Below are positions 35,184-43,493 of a DNA stretch of 64,000 bases, one piece after another. Where the stretch lies: contig NZ_LTBC01000004.1 in the NCBI RefSeq assembly GCF_001594015.1, positions 140,075-204,074 of the forward strand. The letters are read 5' to 3'. The notes beneath the pieces are model-generated. The model searched no databases, was not told the origin of the DNA, and saw only the letters and a list, made by a program, of their open reading frames with translations. Made by a program: the position numbers and the translations under genes. The DNA comes from Moorella mulderi DSM 14980 (GTDB lineage: Bacteria > Bacillota > DSM-521 > Neomoorellales > Neomoorellaceae). Within the stretch, counting starts at the first letter, position 1. Each line of letters starts with the position of its first letter.

Positions 35184-36272
35184 ATGGCACAAGCTGATAA
35201 CGCTTGCGGGTTTAGCCCTAAGATAGAAAATCCAAAGTTAACCCGGCTTTCCTGCAGTTCCGGGTGAGCGGCCAAGATGGGTCCGGGGACCCTGAAGCAA
35301 GTACTGCAGTACCTGCCGGTGATGCAGGATCCCAACCTCCTGGTGGGTATGAATAGCGTCGACGACGCCGGGGTTTATCGCTTAACGGACGACCTGGCCC
35401 TGATCCAGACCATTGACTTTTTTACGCCCATTGTCGACGACCCTTACCTCTACGGCCAGATTGCCGCGGCCAATGCCCTGAGTGACGTCTATGCCATGGG
35501 CGGTAAACCCCTGACAGCCATGAATATCGTGGCCTTCCCCAGCAAGAAGGTGGATATTACCGTCCTGGGGGAGATCCTGCGGGGAGGGGCCGACAAGGTG
35601 CTGGAGGCCGGGGCCGTTCTGGTAGGCGGCCACAGCATAGACGATGAGGAACCCAAGTATGGCCTGGCGGTAACCGGCATCGTCCACCCGGACAGGATAG
35701 TTACCAACTGTGGTGCCCGGCCGGGGGACAAACTCATCCTGACCAAGCCCCTTGGTACGGGGATTATTACTACCGCCATTAAAGCAGAAATGGCCACGCC
35801 GGAGCTAGAGCAAGAGGTAAGCCGCTGGATGGCCACCTTGAACCGGGAGGCGGCGGCCGCTATGGTAGCTGTTGGGGTCCACGCCTGTACCGATATCACC
35901 GGTTTTGGCCTTTTGGGACATGGCCTGGAAATGGCCCGGGGCAGCAGCGTTAACCTGGTGATCTATGCCCGTGCTGTCCCAGTCCTGCCCCGGGCTCTGG
36001 AATTTGCGGCTCTGGGCTTGATCCCCGGCGGTGCTTATAATAACCGCCGTTATGTTGCCAAGGATGTCAGTATGGATGCTGGCGTACCGGAGGCACTCCA
36101 GGACGTCCTCTACGATCCCCAGACCTCCGGCGGCTTGTTGATTGCTGTAGCCGGGGAGAAGGCAGGGGAACTGATGGCAGCTCTGAAGGAGCGCGGCGTG
36201 ACGGCGGCCAGGATTATCGGGGAGGTGGAAGCCGGCCCGGGACAGATAACAGTCTTGACGGCAGCAGGTTAA
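35184..36272 (+). CDS. selD: Selenophosphate synthetase with selenocysteine
   Basis: The gene reads from ATG 35184 through an in-frame TGA at 35265-35267 to the stop at 36272, giving 362 residues with selenocysteine at position 28. The surrounding segment, SG-Sec-AAKMGPG, is the SelD active site in which Cys or Sec precedes the catalytic Lys. Downstream are the DDAGVYRL and GGHSIDDEEPKYGL ATP-binding segments and GFGLLGH. A hairpin right after the TGA is a candidate SECIS. AAAGGGGGG precedes the ATG. A start after the TGA would remove the catalytic residues. SelD makes selenophosphate for Sec-tRNA. Confidence 0.93.
35265..35292 (+). promoter_or_regulatory. UGA selenocysteine codon and candidate bacterial SECIS
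   Basis: TGA at 35265-35267 is followed by a hairpin in the coding region: GGGTC (35279-35283) pairs with GACCC (35288-35292) around a CGGG loop. The loop is about 17-20 bases after the UGA, within the range known for bacterial SECIS elements that bind SelB. Confidence 0.75.
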
Positions 36273-36278
36273 TACCAG

Positions 36279-36306
36279 GCGGCAGGCTTACAGCCTGCCG
36301 CTTTTG
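36279..36306 (+). terminator. selD terminator
   Basis: GCGGCAGGC (36279-36287) and GCCTGCCGC (36293-36301) form a perfect nine-base-pair stem with a five-base loop, followed by TTTTGC. Confidence 0.85.
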
Positions 36307-36342
36307 CTTATGGTAGAAATGAAGAAAAAAATTCGGCCGGTA

Positions 36343-36370
36343 GCAGGAATTTAAAGAGAAATAGCGAACT
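36343..36370 (+). promoter_or_regulatory. Sigma-H-like promoter motif 4 (dsrAB)
   Basis: GCAGGAATT (36343-36351), 11 bases, AGCGAACT (36363-36370). The following AAATTTATAAATA and CAAAAGTAGT are nearly identical to the copy at 44660, upstream of the dsrKJOPM operon. Transcription would start near 36378, giving a leader of about 375 bases before dsrA. Confidence 0.6.
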
Positions 36371-36379
36371 AAATTTATA

Positions 36380-36752
36380 AATAGCAAAAGTAGTTCCTTC
36401 AGCAACAAAGGGGTTTAATATCACTTGTGAAAAGGGGGGGCAAAACCAAAGCTACAGGGAGGAGGAGTATCCCTCCGGCTGTTATAAAATACCATGAACT
36501 TCAAGAAGGGAGATGTTAAGTTTTCGGAAAGCGTTTTAAAAAGAGGTTTGGGATTGCGTTAACTATTCCTTGTAGTCCTGGCCGGAAACGCTAACGATAG
36601 TTCTTTCAAATTCATTACCGGAAAGGAGGTGAAGTTAGATCCCTGCCCGATTGGTATTGGGCGTCGTTGCGCCAGGCTTTCACGCCGGCCGAGGATTGAA
36701 ATAAACAAACAAACAGACAGACAAACAAACACCAACAAAGGGGGTATTGCTT
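36380..36752 (+). other. Long structured leader of dsrA with tetranucleotide tract
   Basis: No gene is recognised here. The sequence holds TCACTTGTGA (36420-36429), a GGGAGG/CCCTCC hairpin (36457-36476), and AGCGTTT (36530-36536) facing AAACGCT (36586-36592). An unused strong ribosome site, AAAGGAGGTG, lies at about 36622-36631. A tract of repeated AAAC and AGAC units from 36700 to 36738 contains no T and almost no G, so it is unstructured just before the dsrA ribosome site. It may be a cis-regulatory leader RNA. Confidence 0.4.
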
Positions 36753-38171
36753 ATGGATTTTAAACCAAAGCGGCCACAAAAGGAACTTAAGTATGAAGAG
36801 TTACGCATCTACACGGACGAAGAACTGCATAACTACACGGAAGAAGAGCTTAAAGATTTTAAGATCAAGCATGATATTCCTGATTTAGAGGAACTAGAGA
36901 AAGGGCCGTGGCCCAGCTTTGTCGCCGACGCCAAACGGGAAGCCCTGCACCGCAAGAAACTCCCTAAAGAGCGGATGATGATTGACCAGGACGTAGTGGA
37001 CGACTTGCTTGGCCAGCTGCAATTATCCTTTGATGACGGGGAAACCCACTGGAAACACGGCGGCATTGTCGGTGTCTTTGGTTATGGCGGCGGCGTTATC
37101 GGGCGCTACTCCGATGTTCCCGAAAAATATCCTTCCGTTGCTCATTTCCATACCATACGCGTCAACCAACCTGCCAGCAAGTTTTATAAAACTGACTTCC
37201 TGCGGGCCCTCTGTGATCTCTGGGAGTTCCGGGGCAGCGGCATGTTCAATATGCACGGCTCCACCGGTGATATCATCCTGCTGGGGACCACCACCGAACA
37301 GGTAGAGCCCCTCTTTTATGATCTGACCCATGAACTGGACCAGGACCTTGGCGGCTCGGGTTCGAACCTGCGCACACCTTCCTGCTGTATCGGCAAGGCC
37401 CGCTGCGAATTCGCCTGCATCGACACCCAGGATTTGTGCTACGAGCTGACTACCCATTACCAGGATGAGCTGCACCGCCCGGCCTTTCCCTATAAATTCA
37501 AGATCAAGATTGATGGCTGTCCCAACGGCTGTGTGGCTTCCATCGCCCGTTCTGACATGTCCTTAATCGGTACCTGGCGGGACGACATCCGCATCGACCA
37601 GGAAGCAGTCCAGGCCTATATCGGGGGCGAAATTCAACCCAATGGCGGTGCCCACAGCGGTCGCGACTGGGGCAAATTCGATATCCAGAAGGAAGTCATT
37701 GATCTCTGTCCTACCGGGTGTATGGCCATGGAGGACGGCAAGCTGGTAATCAATAACCAGGAATGCAACCGCTGCATGCACTGTATCAATGTCATGCCCA
37801 GGGCCTTAAGGCCTGGCACCGACACGGGCGTCAGCATCCTCTTTGGGGCCAAAGCGCCGATCCTGGAGGGAGCCCAGCTGGCGGTGCTGACTGTTCCCTT
37901 TATGAAAGCAGAGGCACCTTACGACAACATTAAAGAGCTGCTTGAGAAGGTCTGGGACTGGTGGATTGAAGAAGGCAAGAACCGCGAGCGCCTGGGCGAA
38001 CTGATCCAGCGTAAAGGGCTGCCTAGGTTCCTGGAGGTTATCGGCGTCCCGGCTGCTCCCCAGATGGTTAAAATGCCGCGCACCAACCCGTATATCTTCT
38101 GGAAAGAAGAAGACGTACCCGGCGGCTGGAAGCGCGATATCAAAGATTACCGTCTGCGGCATAAACGATAG
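36753..38171 (+). CDS. dsrA: Dissimilatory sulfite reductase alpha subunit
   Basis: Canonical DsrA of 472 residues. The N-terminal arm is charged; the sirohydrochlorin/siroheme site segment has C-x5-C in SCCIGKARCEFACID near residue 210 and C-x3-C in GCPNGCVAS near 251. The ferredoxin domain reads CNRCMHCINVMPRAL near 338, so the fourth position is Met rather than Cys, as in many DsrA. ATG at 36753 with AAAGGGGG eight bases upstream was chosen over TTG 36747. With DsrB it forms the alpha2-beta2 enzyme that reduces sulfite and loads DsrC. Confidence 0.97.
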   Translation: MDFKPKRPQKELKYEELRIYTDEELHNYTEEELKDFKIKHDIPDLEELEKGPWPSFVADAKREALHRKKLPKERMMIDQDVVDDLLGQLQLSFDDGETHWKHGGIVGVFGYGGGVIGRYSDVPEKYPSVAHFHTIRVNQPASKFYKTDFLRALCDLWEFRGSGMFNMHGSTGDIILLGTTTEQVEPLFYDLTHELDQDLGGSGSNLRTPSCCIGKARCEFACIDTQDLCYELTTHYQDELHRPAFPYKFKIKIDGCPNGCVASIARSDMSLIGTWRDDIRIDQEAVQAYIGGEIQPNGGAHSGRDWGKFDIQKEVIDLCPTGCMAMEDGKLVINNQECNRCMHCINVMPRALRPGTDTGVSILFGAKAPILEGAQLAVLTVPFMKAEAPYDNIKELLEKVWDWWIEEGKNRERLGELIQRKGLPRFLEVIGVPAAPQMVKMPRTNPYIFWKEEDVPGGWKRDIKDYRLRHKR

Positions 38172-38186
38172 GAGGAGGTTGCGATC

Positions 38187-39374
38187 ATGGCCTTATCTCA
38201 AGAACGCCTTGGCAAATACAACCCGGAGAAACCGACAGAAAAAAGGATTACTGATATTGGCCCCCGGCACTTCTGGGAGTTTTTCCCGCCGGTTATTCAA
38301 AAGAATTACGGTAAATGGCTTTATCATGACATCTTAGAGCCAGGCATTATGGTCCATGTCTCCGAAAACGGGGACAAGGTTTTTACCGTAAGATGCGGCG
38401 GCTCCCGGTTTATGACGGCCGAAAATATCCGCGAGATCTGTGATATTGCCGATAAATATTGTGACGGTTATGTCCGTTTCACCACCCGCAATAACATCGA
38501 ATTCATGGTCACCAGTTATGAAAAGGTAGAGGCTTTGAAAAAGGACCTCTTAAGCCGGAAATATATCTCCGGGAGCTACAAGTTCCCCATCGGCGGTACG
38601 GGTGCAGGGGTAACCAATATTGTCCATACCCAGGGCTATATTCACTGCCATACCCCGGCTACCGACGCTTCTTCCATGGTCAAGGCCATCATGGATGAGC
38701 TGATGGACTACTTTACAGGCATGACCCTGCCAGCCCATGTCAGGATTTCCGTAGCCTGCTGTTTGAATATGTGCGGGGCCGTGCACTGCTCGGATATCGC
38801 ACTGCTGGGCATCCACCGCAAACCCCCCATTGTGGACGATAATATCGACTCGATCTGTGAAATACCCCTGGCTATTGCCGCCTGCCCGGTAGGAGCCCTG
38901 TCGCCTGGAAAAACGGAAGACGGGAGGAAAACGATTAAGATTAAAGAAGAACGCTGCATGTTCTGCGGCAACTGTTATACCATGTGCCCGGCTTTGCCCA
39001 TTGCCGATAAGCTTGGTGATGGTGTGGCCGTCCTGGCCGGCGGCAAGATATCCAACCGCATCAGCGAACCCAAGTTCTCCAAAGTAATCGTACCCTGGCT
39101 GCCTAATAACTTCCCCCGCTTCCCGGAAGTGGTGGCCACCGTCAAGAAGATCATTGAAGTTTATGCTGCTGAGGCCAGGAAGTATGAGCGTATCGGCGAC
39201 TGGGCGGAAAGGATCGGCTGGGAGAAGTTCTTTGAGAAGTGCGAGATACCCTTTACCGAGCACTTGATTGATGATTATCGCCTGGCCTATGATACCTACC
39301 GGACCAGCACCCAGTTTAAGTTTACCGGGGCGGCCTGGGAAGTCTCCAGGGCGGCAGGAGGTATTGACGACTAG
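38187..39374 (+). CDS. dsrB: Dissimilatory sulfite reductase beta subunit
   Basis: Canonical DsrB of 395 residues. The active siroheme-4Fe-4S ligands are Cys in [16 protein letters not shown] near residue 154 and the [14 protein letters not shown] segment near 191. The ferredoxin insert [12 protein letters not shown] near 257 is complete. It holds the catalytic siroheme that reduces sulfite. The start ATG at 38187 has AGGAGG upstream and follows dsrA by 15 bases, so dsrA-dsrB-dsrD form one operon. Confidence 0.97.
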   Translation: MALSQERLGKYNPEKPTEKRITDIGPRHFWEFFPPVIQKNYGKWLYHDILEPGIMVHVSENGDKVFTVRCGGSRFMTAENIREICDIADKYCDGYVRFTTRNNIEFMVTSYEKVEALKKDLLSRKYISGSYKFPIGGTGAGVTNIVHTQGYIHCHTPATDASSMVKAIMDELMDYFTGMTLPAHVRISVACCLNMCGAVHCSDIALLGIHRKPPIVDDNIDSICEIPLAIAACPVGALSPGKTEDGRKTIKIKEERCMFCGNCYTMCPALPIADKLGDGVAVLAGGKISNRISEPKFSKVIVPWLPNNFPRFPEVVATVKKIIEVYAAEARKYERIGDWAERIGWEKFFEKCEIPFTEHLIDDYRLAYDTYRTSTQFKFTGAAWEVSRAAGGIDD

Positions 39375-39403
39375 GTCTACCTGATAAGAGGGGGGTATGA
39401 GCG

Positions 39404-39637
39404 ATGATGGAGGAGATTAAAAAGGCCATCCTCGAGTTTGCCGAAACCAGTAAAAAGAGCAAGTTCTACTTTAAGGACCTGGAAAAGGCCGTCCAGGCCA
39501 AGATCCCGGAAGCTAAAATGAGGGACATTAAAAAGGCCGCTACGGAACTGGTTAACGAAGAAAAATTAATCTACTTCTCCACCGGAAGCACCACCATGTA
39601 TGGTTTAAAGGGAAGGGGTATAACTGAAGACCAGTAA
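39404..39637 (+). CDS. dsrD: DsrD
   Basis: A 77-residue winged-helix protein, the DsrD family by its position after dsrAB and by its KAILEFAE...KSKFYFKDLEKA start and KGRG end. DsrD occurs in reductive (not oxidative) dsr loci and stimulates DsrAB activity. Its presence argues that this locus works in the direction of sulfite reduction. ATG at 39404/39407 with GGGGGG upstream. A structured repeat element follows. Confidence 0.93.
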   Translation: MMEEIKKAILEFAETSKKSKFYFKDLEKAVQAKIPEAKMRDIKKAATELVNEEKLIYFSTGSTTMYGLKGRGITEDQ

Positions 39638-39671
39638 GTAGGCAGGTATGAGTAAAGAAAAAGGATAAAAG

Positions 39672-39814
39672 CTGGCTTTTGTTTGAAGCGAGCTACCTGG
39701 CCTGAGCGCCCAGCACTCAACTCGCAAAGGTTTTGTTCACAAAGAGTCACCTGTGTTAAACGAGTTGAGTGCTGGGCGCTCCGCAAGGGCCCGGAAGCGA
39801 GGGAAAATAACCAG
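39672..39814 (+). repeat. Structured repeat element, copy B
   Basis: A 143-base element after dsrD with the same ends as copy A (2237-2443): CTGGCTTTTGTTTG at the start and GGGCCCGGAAGCGAGG...AACCAG at the end. A perfect 21-base inverted repeat (39704-39724 with 39761-39781) forms its core helix with a 36-base loop. The outermost part of that helix (GAGCGCCC/GGGCGCTC) corresponds to GAGCGGCC/GGCCGCTC in copy A, a compensating change. ACCTGGCC at 39695-39702 faces GGGCCCGG. It may be an RNA gene, a terminator-like element or a non-autonomous mobile element. Confidence 0.6.
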
Positions 39815-39835
39815 CAAATACGTTTTTTAGGAAAA

Positions 39836-39863
39836 GAGGCTGCCAACTTATGATAGCAGCCTC
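39836..39863 (+). terminator. Hairpin downstream of repeat copy B
   Basis: GAGGCTGC (39836-39843) pairs with GCAGCCTC (39856-39863). The downstream T content is low, so termination is only a possibility. Confidence 0.4.
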
Positions 39864-39890
39864 TCCTTATATTAGGCCGTTACAGGAAGG

Positions 39891-40526
39891 ATGAAGGTGA
39901 TGCAAGAATCACAGGACTTTGAATCATTTATTGCCGGGCAAAAGCGCATCCTGGCGGAAAACCCTGGATGCGCCACGGCGCTATACAACCTGGGTGTTTC
40001 CTATATGCAGCAGGGGAAATGGGACGAGGCTATTGTGGCCTTTGAAGAGGCGATTGCCAGCAGCGGCCGCATGTTTGAGGCTTATGTAAACCTGGGCTAT
40101 ATCTATTGGCAAAAGGGAGACCTGGAAAAGGTAGTGGAAGCCAACGAAAAGGCCATTGCCATCGAGCCGCGGTATGCCCGGGGTTATGCCAACCTGGGGT
40201 TTGCTTATTCCCAGATGGGCAGGACTGAGGAGGCCATTGCCGCCCTGGAGAAGGCCATCGAGTTGAACCCCAGGATCGTCCAGGCGTGGAATAACCTGGC
40301 CAACTGTTATCTCCAGCAGGGAGACATCGCCAAGGCCATCGCCACCGGTCAGAAGTTACTGGAGATGGCACCTGATTTTGCCCTGGGGCATAATAATCTC
40401 GCCTATGCCTATTATTTAAACGGCAATTTTACCAGGGCAATTGAACACGTTGACCGGGCCATTAAACTTGGGTTTAAAGTCCACCCGGATTTTCTCAAAG
40501 AACTGGAACCATATCGTAACAGTTAA
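39891..40526 (+). CDS. TPR-repeat protein
   Basis: A 211-residue protein built of about five tetratricopeptide repeats from residue 25 to 195 (for example ALYNLGVSYMQQGKWDEAIVAFEEA and AYVNLGYIYWQKG). TPR folds bind partner proteins. No signal peptide or membrane span is visible, so it is probably cytoplasmic. It lies between dsrD and the HEAT-repeat gene; an interaction with sulfite reductase or DsrC is a guess from position. The start is either ATG 39891 or ATG 39900. Confidence 0.82.
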   Translation: MKVMQESQDFESFIAGQKRILAENPGCATALYNLGVSYMQQGKWDEAIVAFEEAIASSGRMFEAYVNLGYIYWQKGDLEKVVEANEKAIAIEPRYARGYANLGFAYSQMGRTEEAIAALEKAIELNPRIVQAWNNLANCYLQQGDIAKAIATGQKLLEMAPDFALGHNNLAYAYYLNGNFTRAIEHVDRAIKLGFKVHPDFLKELEPYRNS

Positions 40527-40532
40527 GGTAGG

Positions 40533-41603
40533 TCAGAGCCTGGCCAGGGCTTCAGACGCCAGTTGAGCCACTGTCTTTTTTTGTAAATTGCCGCTGTCGT
40601 AGAAGGTTACTGGCTGCCCGTCATCCTGAAGACCCTGCAGCATATCCCTGGCCGTTGCCGCTCTTAGGTTGCCGAGGAGCCAGGCCGTATAGCCCCTGGT
40701 TGCAGGGTCCGGGTCCTGGAGAAAGGGTAGAAAGCGTAAGCAGGCCGGGCGGATAAGCCCGGGCTTTACCTTGGCAATACTGCCGATGGCCCGCAGGGCC
40801 TGGGGCCGGAGGGTTGTGTCTGCCAGCAACTGGTACAGCGTTGGGATATACCCGGCAAAGGTTTCCGGGAGGCTGGCGATAATTGCACCGGCAGCATCGA
40901 TGGCCCCCCAGCCTGAAGAACCAGGGTCCGTAACGGAGGTTAATAATCCCTGCAGCAGCCGGGCAATAGTTTCCGGGTCCTTTTGCGCAATGACGGCGGC
41001 TACTTTACCTAAAATATCAGCGGCCCGGAAGCGGAGCAGTTCGTCACCAGCATAGAGAAGCCGCTGCAACTCCCTAATCAGGCGCCGGTCAGACCTGGCT
41101 ATATTTAACAGGGGTTCTACCTGATATTCCTTTACCAGGGCTTCGATTTCTTTTTTAGTGAAGTTCTTTTCTCCGGGAGGCGCTTTAGATGTTTGGGAGG
41201 AAATGGCTGCAGCCCGCGCCAATTTGTTTTGCACCCCCTGGCGGGTGACCTCCAGAATGTCCGGGTGCAGTTTCACGAAATAAAGGGCGCCGGATATTCT
41301 CCTGCCCTCATAAAACCCGCCGGGAACAATTAAATGGGTTTCATAGTCGTAGTTCTCAACCAGCTTTTCCAGGTAATCCTCCTCTGGTAGCAGGCCCCAG
41401 GCCAGGTCCCAGTCCAGGTTACAACCAAAGACCAGGGCTTCAATGAAGGCCGCTCCCAGGTTATGACCGGTTATATCGCAGGCATAGACGGCACCACAGG
41501 AACAGGCACCCACCGGCATTTCGTTTGGCCGGCGAGTAACCTGCTCTTTTGGCCTGGCAACGGGCAACCCGCAAAAGGGGCAGGTGGGCTTGAGGGTAAT
41601 CAA
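40533..41603 (-). CDS. HEAT-repeat protein with zinc-ribbon start (DVU0298-like)
   Basis: A 356-residue protein. The N-terminus has CPFCG near residue 9 and CSCG near 33, likely a zinc ribbon. The C-terminal half (about 165-356) contains HEAT/PBS-lyase-type repeats. The layout resembles the DVU0298 family, mostly found in sulfate reducers. TTG start at 41603. It is convergent with the TPR gene and three bases from the FmdB gene, so the two minus-strand genes are one operon. Function unknown. Confidence 0.7.
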   Translation of the reverse strand: MITLKPTCPFCGLPVARPKEQVTRRPNEMPVGACSCGAVYACDITGHNLGAAFIEALVFGCNLDWDLAWGLLPEEDYLEKLVENYDYETHLIVPGGFYEGRRISGALYFVKLHPDILEVTRQGVQNKLARAAAISSQTSKAPPGEKNFTKKEIEALVKEYQVEPLLNIARSDRRLIRELQRLLYAGDELLRFRAADILGKVAAVIAQKDPETIARLLQGLLTSVTDPGSSGWGAIDAAGAIIASLPETFAGYIPTLYQLLADTTLRPQALRAIGSIAKVKPGLIRPACLRFLPFLQDPDPATRGYTAWLLGNLRAATARDMLQGLQDDGQPVTFYDSGNLQKKTVAQLASEALARL

Positions 41604-41606
41604 CCT

Positions 41607-41852
41607 TTATTCCTCCGGTCCCGGGATATCCAGGGTCATGCAGTTGCTGCCGGGGCTGCAGGATTTGGTCGTGAGCTTTGGTTTTTGCTCACCCTTTCCC
41701 GAACGGGTGAGAAAATTAACCCGGCTGATTACCCGTTCCAGGGACCGGGACTGGCACCCCGGACACTGGAGTTCGACCTTTTCGTGCATACTGGCAAAAC
41801 GCTTTTCAAAAAGTTTCCCGCACTCCAGGCAGCGAAATTCGTATATAGGCAT
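41607..41852 (-). CDS. FmdB-family zinc-ribbon regulator
   Basis: An 81-residue protein of the FmdB/CxxC family. MPIYEFRCLECGKLFE has the first CxxC and LQCPGCQSRSLERVIS the second. A C-terminal SCSPGSNC pair adds two more cysteines. FmdB was named from a formamidase-linked regulatory gene; function is not well defined. It precedes the HEAT-repeat gene on the minus strand. AAAAGGAGAAT lies upstream. Confidence 0.85.
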   Translation of the reverse strand: MPIYEFRCLECGKLFEKRFASMHEKVELQCPGCQSRSLERVISRVNFLTRSGKGEQKPKLTTKSCSPGSNCMTLDIPGPEE

Positions 41853-42007
41853 TATTATTCTCCTTTTTTTAAGCCTTTGTCACAGCATTATTGTAACAAC
41901 CCCGGGGATTTACGTCAACAACCGGCCCACTCCAGTTAAACTATCCCCGGTTGCTGGTGATTATGGTATAATGAGGTGCAGGTGCTTAATAAGGAAGGGA
42001 GACAGGT

Positions 42008-42625
42008 ATGGATATCAGTACCTTGGCGCCGCTGGTAGCAGCTTGGGCCAAAATGCAGGCGACTGTGGCAGGTAATAGCGGCGGCAGTAAAGATAGCTTC
42101 AATAACCTTTTTTACCTGGTACTCCTGGCGGAACTGGAAGAGGGACAATCTCCGGCAGTAGAGGCAACAGGGAGGGGCAGAAAGCCGGCAACTGCCGCCC
42201 ATTACCCTCGTTCTGGGGCCCGCAGCCTGCCCGAGCCTGGTTTTAAGGACCTCATCAGCCGGGTGGCGGCCAGGTACAACCTGCCGGCAGCCCTGCTCCA
42301 GGGTGTAGTCGAGGCGGAGTCCGGCTTTAATCCCCGGGCGGTATCACCTGCTGGGGCCATGGGGCTCATGCAGCTCATGCCGGCGACGGCCAGGGCCCTG
42401 GGGGTGACAGATCCCTTCAACCCGGAAGCCAACCTGGACGGCGGCGCCAGGTACTTAAGGCTGCTTCTGGACCGCTTCCAGGGTGATCTGGCCCTTGCCC
42501 TGGCAGCCTACAACGCCGGCCCCGGCGCCGTTAAACGTTACGGCGGCGTTCCTCCTTACCGGGAAACGCGGGACTATATCCAGAAGGTCCTGGCCGCCGC
42601 TCGCAGGTTTGAAGGCCTGGCCTAA
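42008..42625 (+). CDS. Lytic transglycosylase (SLT domain)
   Basis: A 205-residue soluble lytic transglycosylase-type protein. The SLT domain spans about residues 80-200: catalytic Glu in VEAESGFNP, then AGAMGLMQLMPATA and AYNAGPGAVKRYGG. The first 75 residues are a less conserved linker; no clear signal peptide is visible, so export is unsure. In Firmicutes such YjbJ-type proteins act on peptidoglycan. AAGGGAG upstream of ATG 42008, and a TATAAT at about 41966. Confidence 0.85.
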   Translation: MDISTLAPLVAAWAKMQATVAGNSGGSKDSFNNLFYLVLLAELEEGQSPAVEATGRGRKPATAAHYPRSGARSLPEPGFKDLISRVAARYNLPAALLQGVVEAESGFNPRAVSPAGAMGLMQLMPATARALGVTDPFNPEANLDGGARYLRLLLDRFQGDLALALAAYNAGPGAVKRYGGVPPYRETRDYIQKVLAAARRFEGLA

Positions 42626-42630
42626 ACCTA

Positions 42631-43434
42631 TTATACATAGCTGTGGGCGCCGGGAAGGAGTAGTGAGACGCCAAATAAGGTAAAGAGCACCGCCAGAAAG
42701 CCCACGATGGCCATAATGGCGGCCCTTTTCCCCCGCCAGCCGTAAGTTTTCCGGGCGTGGAGATAAGCGGCGTAAATCAGCCAGGTAATTAAAGCCCAGG
42801 TTTCCTTGGGGTCCCAGCCCCACCACCTGCCCCAGACCTCTTCGGCCCAGACGGCCCCGGTAATTAGAACCAGGGTCATAAAGGGAAATCCTACCGCTAC
42901 CGACCAGTGGAGCAGGTTATCGATCTTAGCCAGGGGCGGCAGGATACTTTCGCCGATGCTGTCGTATCCCTTTTCTTTGAGCAGGTAGATAAGACCTAAG
43001 CAAAAGGACAGGCCGAAGGCGCCGTAAGCGATGATGGCCGTAAGGACATGAAACTGCAGCCAGATGCTCTGCAGGGCCGGCATCAGGGGCCTGGTGCCGG
43101 AAGATAAGGTATTACTATAGGAGAGGATAATTACTTCCAGGAGCGCTACCAGAACCATTAACAGGTCCGATTTGATCATCTTGCGGGAAATAAAATAAAA
43201 CAGGAGTATACCCCAGGCAAAAAGCAGGGCAAATTCGTATAAAGTAGCCAAGGGCAGCCTGCCGCCAGTAATGCTGCGCAGCACCAGGGCCAGGGTCAGG
43301 GAGGTAAAGGACAGGACCAGGGCCGCGAGGGCCAGGGTACCGGTATATTTGTTGGGCCGCCACAGGGAGATCAGGCTCAAAGTAACGGCTGCCAACAACA
43401 AAATATAGGCTACCAGGTTAAAACTGGATTCCAT
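42631..43434 (-). CDS. ccsB: Cytochrome c assembly protein CcsB/ResC
   Basis: A 267-residue membrane protein with about eight spans. The heme-handling WWGWDPKETWALITW motif is near residue 207, with conserved histidines such as QFHVLTAIIAYGAFG and LHWSVAVGFPF. With ResB it forms the System II synthase that exports heme and attaches it to CxxCH motifs outside the membrane. It lies downstream of resB on the minus strand, next to the DsrJ operon that encodes a triheme c-type protein. Confidence 0.93.
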   Translation of the reverse strand: MESSFNLVAYILLLAAVTLSLISLWRPNKYTGTLALAALVLSFTSLTLALVLRSITGGRLPLATLYEFALLFAWGILLFYFISRKMIKSDLLMVLVALLEVIILSYSNTLSSGTRPLMPALQSIWLQFHVLTAIIAYGAFGLSFCLGLIYLLKEKGYDSIGESILPPLAKIDNLLHWSVAVGFPFMTLVLITGAVWAEEVWGRWWGWDPKETWALITWLIYAAYLHARKTYGWRGKRAAIMAIVGFLAVLFTLFGVSLLLPGAHSYV

Positions 43435-43493
43435 ATCTTGGCGCCACCTCTCGTTTTTACTTCTTCACTTTTACTTGTTCGCTGGTGACGATG

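Noticed and set aside
36629..36763. 44-codon frame in the dsrA leader after a strong ribosome site
   Set aside because: The GTG lies inside the ribosome site itself, and the tail is just the translated tetranucleotide tract overlapping dsrA; a leader peptide cannot be excluded but is not supported.
38550..39263. 237-residue frame opposite dsrB
   Set aside because: Shadow frame of dsrB with no recognisable motif.
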